Below, piece after piece: positions 60,980-64,000 of a stretch of 64,000 nt of DNA. Both the position numbers and the translations under genes were made by a program. Within the stretch, counting starts at the first letter, position 1; every line of letters starts with the position of its first letter. The stretch comes from Gracilariopsis chorda (Eukaryota; Rhodophyta; Florideophyceae; Gracilariales; Gracilariaceae): positions 186,001-250,000 of the forward strand of contig NBIV01000077.1 in NCBI GenBank assembly GCA_003194525.1. The letters run 5' to 3'. The notes below the pieces were generated by a model. It did no database searches. It was not told the origin of the DNA and worked only from the letters and a program-made list of their open reading frames with translations.

Positions 60980-62231
60980 ATGCTCAGCACTATTTTATGT
61001 CTCGCAGCGTTATGTTTTTCTGGGGCGAATGCGTTGAGCGTTTGTACGGCTAACTCACCCACGTTTCGTTTCGAATTCGGCAAGGTAAAAGGAACCATTG
61101 TGTACGACGGACCTTCATTCTTCTCCTCGAATCCGTTCACAGTGGCGGACTCATTGGTGAACGACTCGTACAACAGCCTGTTTCGAGAGTCGTTCCCGTT
61201 TGAGTTTTCGCTCAATGTAGCCGTGTTTGATCTGCCAGAAGGGCGAGTCATGATTGACGCAGGAGCTTTCAACTCTGCAGAAAGATTACCGCTTATACCA
61301 GGTACCAGTGACGCTGGACGTCTCGTTGAAACACTGAAATCAAGCGGTATGCATCCGTCAAGTATCGATTATGTGCTGCTCACGCACGGACATGCGGATC
61401 ATGTGCTGGGCCTGATTGACGAGGACGGGAAGCGAGTATTTCGTAAGGCTGAGGTGCTGATCTCCAAAGAGGAGCACATGTTTTGGTTTGCAGATAGCGT
61501 GAAGTTGAACGACTCAGTGATTCCACAACCGATTGTCGGTAAGTACCTTCGTGCATAGCGGTGTACCTGCGGCTGATTACAAACGCTTCGCGAAACGTAG
61601 CTTTTGCTATTCCATTGTCTGACATGAGCTTTTCTTGTGACGTGAGTAGATCAACTTGCGAGGGCGTACAGTGACTCGGTGCGGCCGTACTTGAAGGGCG
61701 GCAAACTGAGACTGGTGGAGGAAAGAGGATGTCCTTTACCAAGCGTGAGGTTCATACCAACATACGGGCATACGCCGTTCCACAATGCAATCGAGCTGCA
61801 TTCCGAAGGCGAGCGAATGGTGGTTGCCGGCGATGCATGGGTGTCAAGAGTAAGTGAGCGCTTGAGCGCGAGTCAAAGAAAGGAGCGTTTTTACAGCATA
61901 GCCAAGTATGTGTAGGGAAGAGTTACTAACCGTGAACGCGTGGCGAATTTGTGGGGCGGTTCGGTGTTAATGCGATGCGACATGACAGGCGGATCAGTTG
62001 CGAAACGTGGAGTGGGGCTTTGTGATTGACAATGAGTTTGGAAGAGCGGCTAGCTCCAGAAGGGCGTTGCTGGAAGAAGTTGCTGGCAGTCGTGCGTTGG
62101 CACTTTCGTACCATGAGCAGTTCCCCGGGGTGGGGCACGTGACGAGGAATGCGGACGGCGATTTTGATTGGGTTGGATTGAACGTAGGTAACTTGCAGAG
62201 GGGAGCGAGAACGAAATGCGACAAACAATAG
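60980..62231 (+). CDS. Secreted metallo-beta-lactamase-fold hydrolase, three exons
   Basis: ATG 60980 opens a signal peptide (MLSTILCLAALCFSGANA). Exon 1 (60980-61538) is followed by a 111-bp intron (GTAAGT 61539 to TAG 61649), exon 2 (61650-61849), a 148-bp intron (GTAAGT 61850 to CAG 61997) and exon 3 (61998-62231), giving 330 residues without a stop. All metal ligands of the fold are present: THGHADH (His136, His138, Asp140, His141), GHTPFH (His227), GDAW (Asp248) and YHEQFPG (His292). VNxAVFxL, the FRKAEVLISKEEHMFWF segment and GHTP fit the methyl-parathion-hydrolase/OPHC2-like branch best known from bacteria. The substrate is unknown; a secreted lactone or ester hydrolase is possible. 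The splice sites are my reading; both junctions keep the frame. Confidence 0.9.
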
Positions 62232-62952
62232 GGCGAGCGGGGTATGTGGGTGCAGAGTGTAAATTGGGGACGGTTTGCGGTTGTGTGTAAAGTAGTTTAT
62301 AACGTTGGGTAGGATTGCTAACGCTCATCCCATTAGCTACGTACGATAAGATGTGTATGTTTGTGAATTAGTTTTGAGCGTATGGCGATGCTGGGAGCAC
62401 TGGGTTGTGAACTAGTAATGCAGGTAGGGTTACGACTGTAAACATGTCCGCCGGGAGCTCTCGTGGTTACTCGTTTGAGATTTAAGAGTGTAACAGAAAC
62501 GGGCTGAAAGTATGGGTGGCACAAAGCGGGAGCACAAGGAAACGGCAGAAGGCGGTATGACATGAGGTTTATGAGACGTGTGGTTTGCATGGGGTGTAAA
62601 TTGCGGGCTGCTACGACAGGGAAAGGGTTAGCGAAGAGGGGGAGGGGGCACTTCCGACAGGGTTGGTGAACACGGACGGCGAGAAGAGCGAGGCACGGAG
62701 AAAGGGTGGCGGTTGCATTACAGTGCAGGCGGAGACCCGGGTGCAACGGCGCAGAATAAAGAAATTGCAGCTTGTTGAGCGAAAAGGGGAGCACAAGTTG
62801 AGGACGGAGACATACAAGCGCGGCCGCCCGCAGGTGAGCGCGGGGAGAAAGCTGTTTCTCTGCAGCGGAAGCGAGAGCAGCCGTAGAATTGGACTGTGTG
62901 CTCTGTTTCGTACAGTGGGACGGGCGGATGTGGTAGCAGCGCACGCATACAG

Positions 62953-62983
<31 letters not shown>

Positions 62984-63640
62984 GCTCACTGGCCGTGCGC
63001 GCACGGACGCGCGGAGAGAGGTGTAAAGAAAGGCGCTTTAAACGGTGGCAAGCGCCATGAGGAGCGCGATGCAGCTCCGCGGGTGTGTGCGCGCGTGTGT
63101 ATGGCTCGGGAATGCGCTTCTTTGTGCGCAGTTCCGCGCCCAACCGCCTGTCGCGGCGCAAAGTAGTAGCTACACGCGCCGCCGGTGCGCACTGGCAGCG
63201 GCTAGGGCTGAATCTACGAAGGGTACATGTAGTAAACAAAAAGATACTACCGTTGTGTACAAGTGGCAACGACAGCGCCGGCGACGGCTTACACCAAGCG
63301 CACGGAGGCGCGGACTGACGTTTCGAGCTGGCGCTCCGCGCAGTGGTGCGGAATGTCCAAAGCTGCGTCGTTTCAGTGCATTTGTTGGTGGCGCGTTCTG
63401 ATTGGCGCATCTGCGGAGGGGGGCGTGCAGTGGCCACCGTCTCGGGGGAGCCGCCCGTGACAGCCCTGCGTGACACAGCCCCCACTTCTCGCTCGCTCCA
63501 AGCCATCGCAGCGCACTCCGCAATCTCGCTTGTTAAAGTTCGTTTTACTAAACCAAGTCATCAGGCCGCAGCCGTCCAAAGCCTCGAAAAGGAAAGACGG
63601 AAAACCAACAAGTGGCCTCACACAGCTCTGCTTACACGCT
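62232..63640. other. Intergenic, GC-rich, no supported gene
   Basis: Open frames occur on both strands up to 262 codons, but they follow from GC-richness and low complexity and match nothing I know. The stretch is framed by the hydrolase gene's 3' end and the 3' end of a leftward-coded gene, so it should hold two terminator regions. The G29 run lies inside it. Confidence 0.4.
62954..62982. repeat. G29 homopolymer
   Basis: Twenty-nine consecutive guanines stand between gcatacagt and cgctcactgg. Such a tract can form G-quadruplexes and is prone to length error in sequencing and replication, so its exact length should not be trusted. Confidence 0.95.
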
Positions 63641-64000
63641 CTACTCTATGCAGTAGTTGTTCGTGTAAGCTACGCCGAGGAAGAACGAGATCAAGCTGTC
63701 CAACTCCGGGAACACCACCGCTTCCATCGTCGCCTCCGGCGTTTCAGCCACTTCGGAAGGCTCCGCCGTCTCTTCCGTCATAGTCATCATGTCCATACCA
63801 CCCATGTCGCCCGCCTCCATCATGCCCATGTCCAGGTGGCCGTCTCTCACCATCACATCCATCGTCCCATCGTCACTCTCGCTGGCCATGTCCATGTCCA
63901 TGTCCGCAGTGCCGTTGCCCATTCCCGTGTCCATGCCCATGTCCATGTCCGCAGTGCCATTGCCCATTCCCGTGTCCATGCCCATGTCCATGTCCTTCGC
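63641..64000 (-). CDS. Met/Asp/Gly-rich repeat protein, partial
   Basis: The minus strand frame is open from the window edge to a stop at 63641. It holds two copies of a 15-residue unit (MDMGMDTGMGNGTAD), then further MDM/MGMM-rich sequence, an acidic Thr/Glu/Pro stretch (TEETAEPSEVAETPEATM) and a hydrophobic end (LISFFLGVAY). ATG 63991 is in frame, but so are the codons before it, so the gene may start outside the window. Met clusters spaced by Asp, Gly and His are seen in copper-binding segments of transporters and secreted proteins. With no further domain visible this remains a guess. Confidence 0.5.
   Translation of the reverse strand, partial: AKDMDMGMDTGMGNGTADMDMGMDTGMGNGTADMDMDMASESDDGTMDVMVRDGHLDMGMMEAGDMGGMDMMTMTEETAEPSEVAETPEATMEAVVFPELDSLISFFLGVAYTNNYCIE
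63893..63995 (-). repeat. 45-bp tandem coding repeat
   Basis: Two nearly identical 45-bp units encode the 15-residue Met/Asp/Gly unit. They differ at only a few positions, such as gccgttgcc against gccattgcc. The array may continue beyond the window edge. Confidence 0.85.

Noticed and set aside
62333-63506. Long minus-strand frames in the GC-rich region
   Set aside because: Low complexity and Pro/Arg/Ser-rich in every frame, interrupted by the G29 run; typical of GC-rich shadows.

Overview
The window is nuclear DNA of a eukaryote. It holds one convincingly intact, intron-bearing protein gene (a secreted metallo-beta-lactamase-fold hydrolase at 60980-62231), the edge of a second gene at the right end, and about 55 kb of broken and nested mobile elements. 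Small GTAAGT introns, few introns overall and dense blocks of transposons between short gene islands would suit a red alga of the Chondrus type, but this is inference; another alga or protist cannot be excluded without a search.

Layout. 1-3.1 kb: a Ty3/gypsy integrase tail with a chromodomain (+), and a broken ~570-residue protein (-) that recurs at 36.7-37.7 kb. 3.3-7.2 kb: a perfect 20-bp hairpin, then three unrecognised genes (-,+,-), each interrupted by one in-frame TGA. 9.7-11.2 kb: a pogo/Tigger-type DNA transposase (-). 11.3-14.9 kb: an old LTR-retrotransposon fossil with integrase. 16.2-19.2 kb: a PIF/Harbinger-type element with transposase (-) and a tail-to-tail accessory ORF (+) split by a solo LTR with a 5-bp target duplication. 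19.83-26.26 kb: a Mutator-like element (MULE) with long terminal inverted repeats, a 9-bp target duplication, and a SUMO-protease (Ulp1) domain fused ahead of the transposase. 27-28 kb: an unrecognised broken gene. 28.43-35.29 kb: a second Harbinger transposase, split by a 6,088-bp Helitron (28735-34822) whose ends can be placed to the base because the host reading frame resumes exactly across it. 35.5-56 kb: overlapping Ty3/gypsy fossils, two more LTRs of the 16.4-kb family, and a second dispersed repeat family. 56.08-57.92 kb: the C-terminal part of a P4-type flippase (phospholipid ATPase) gene, decayed and cut off by a gypsy integrase. 61-62.2 kb: the three-exon hydrolase gene. 63.6-64 kb: the end of a Met/Asp/Gly repeat protein running off the window.

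The mobile parts do not form a pathway. They record an insertion history: solo LTR into Harbinger-1, MULE beside Harbinger-1, Helitron into Harbinger-2, a 1.5-kb segment and a solo LTR into an old gypsy element, and a gypsy remnant abutting the flippase gene. No autonomous element looks intact. The strongest novelty candidates are the Ulp1-MULE fusion with repeat arrays inside its inverted repeats, the Helitron with a non-canonical CTTG end, the two-copy unknown protein family, and the bacterial-looking secreted hydrolase that carries introns.
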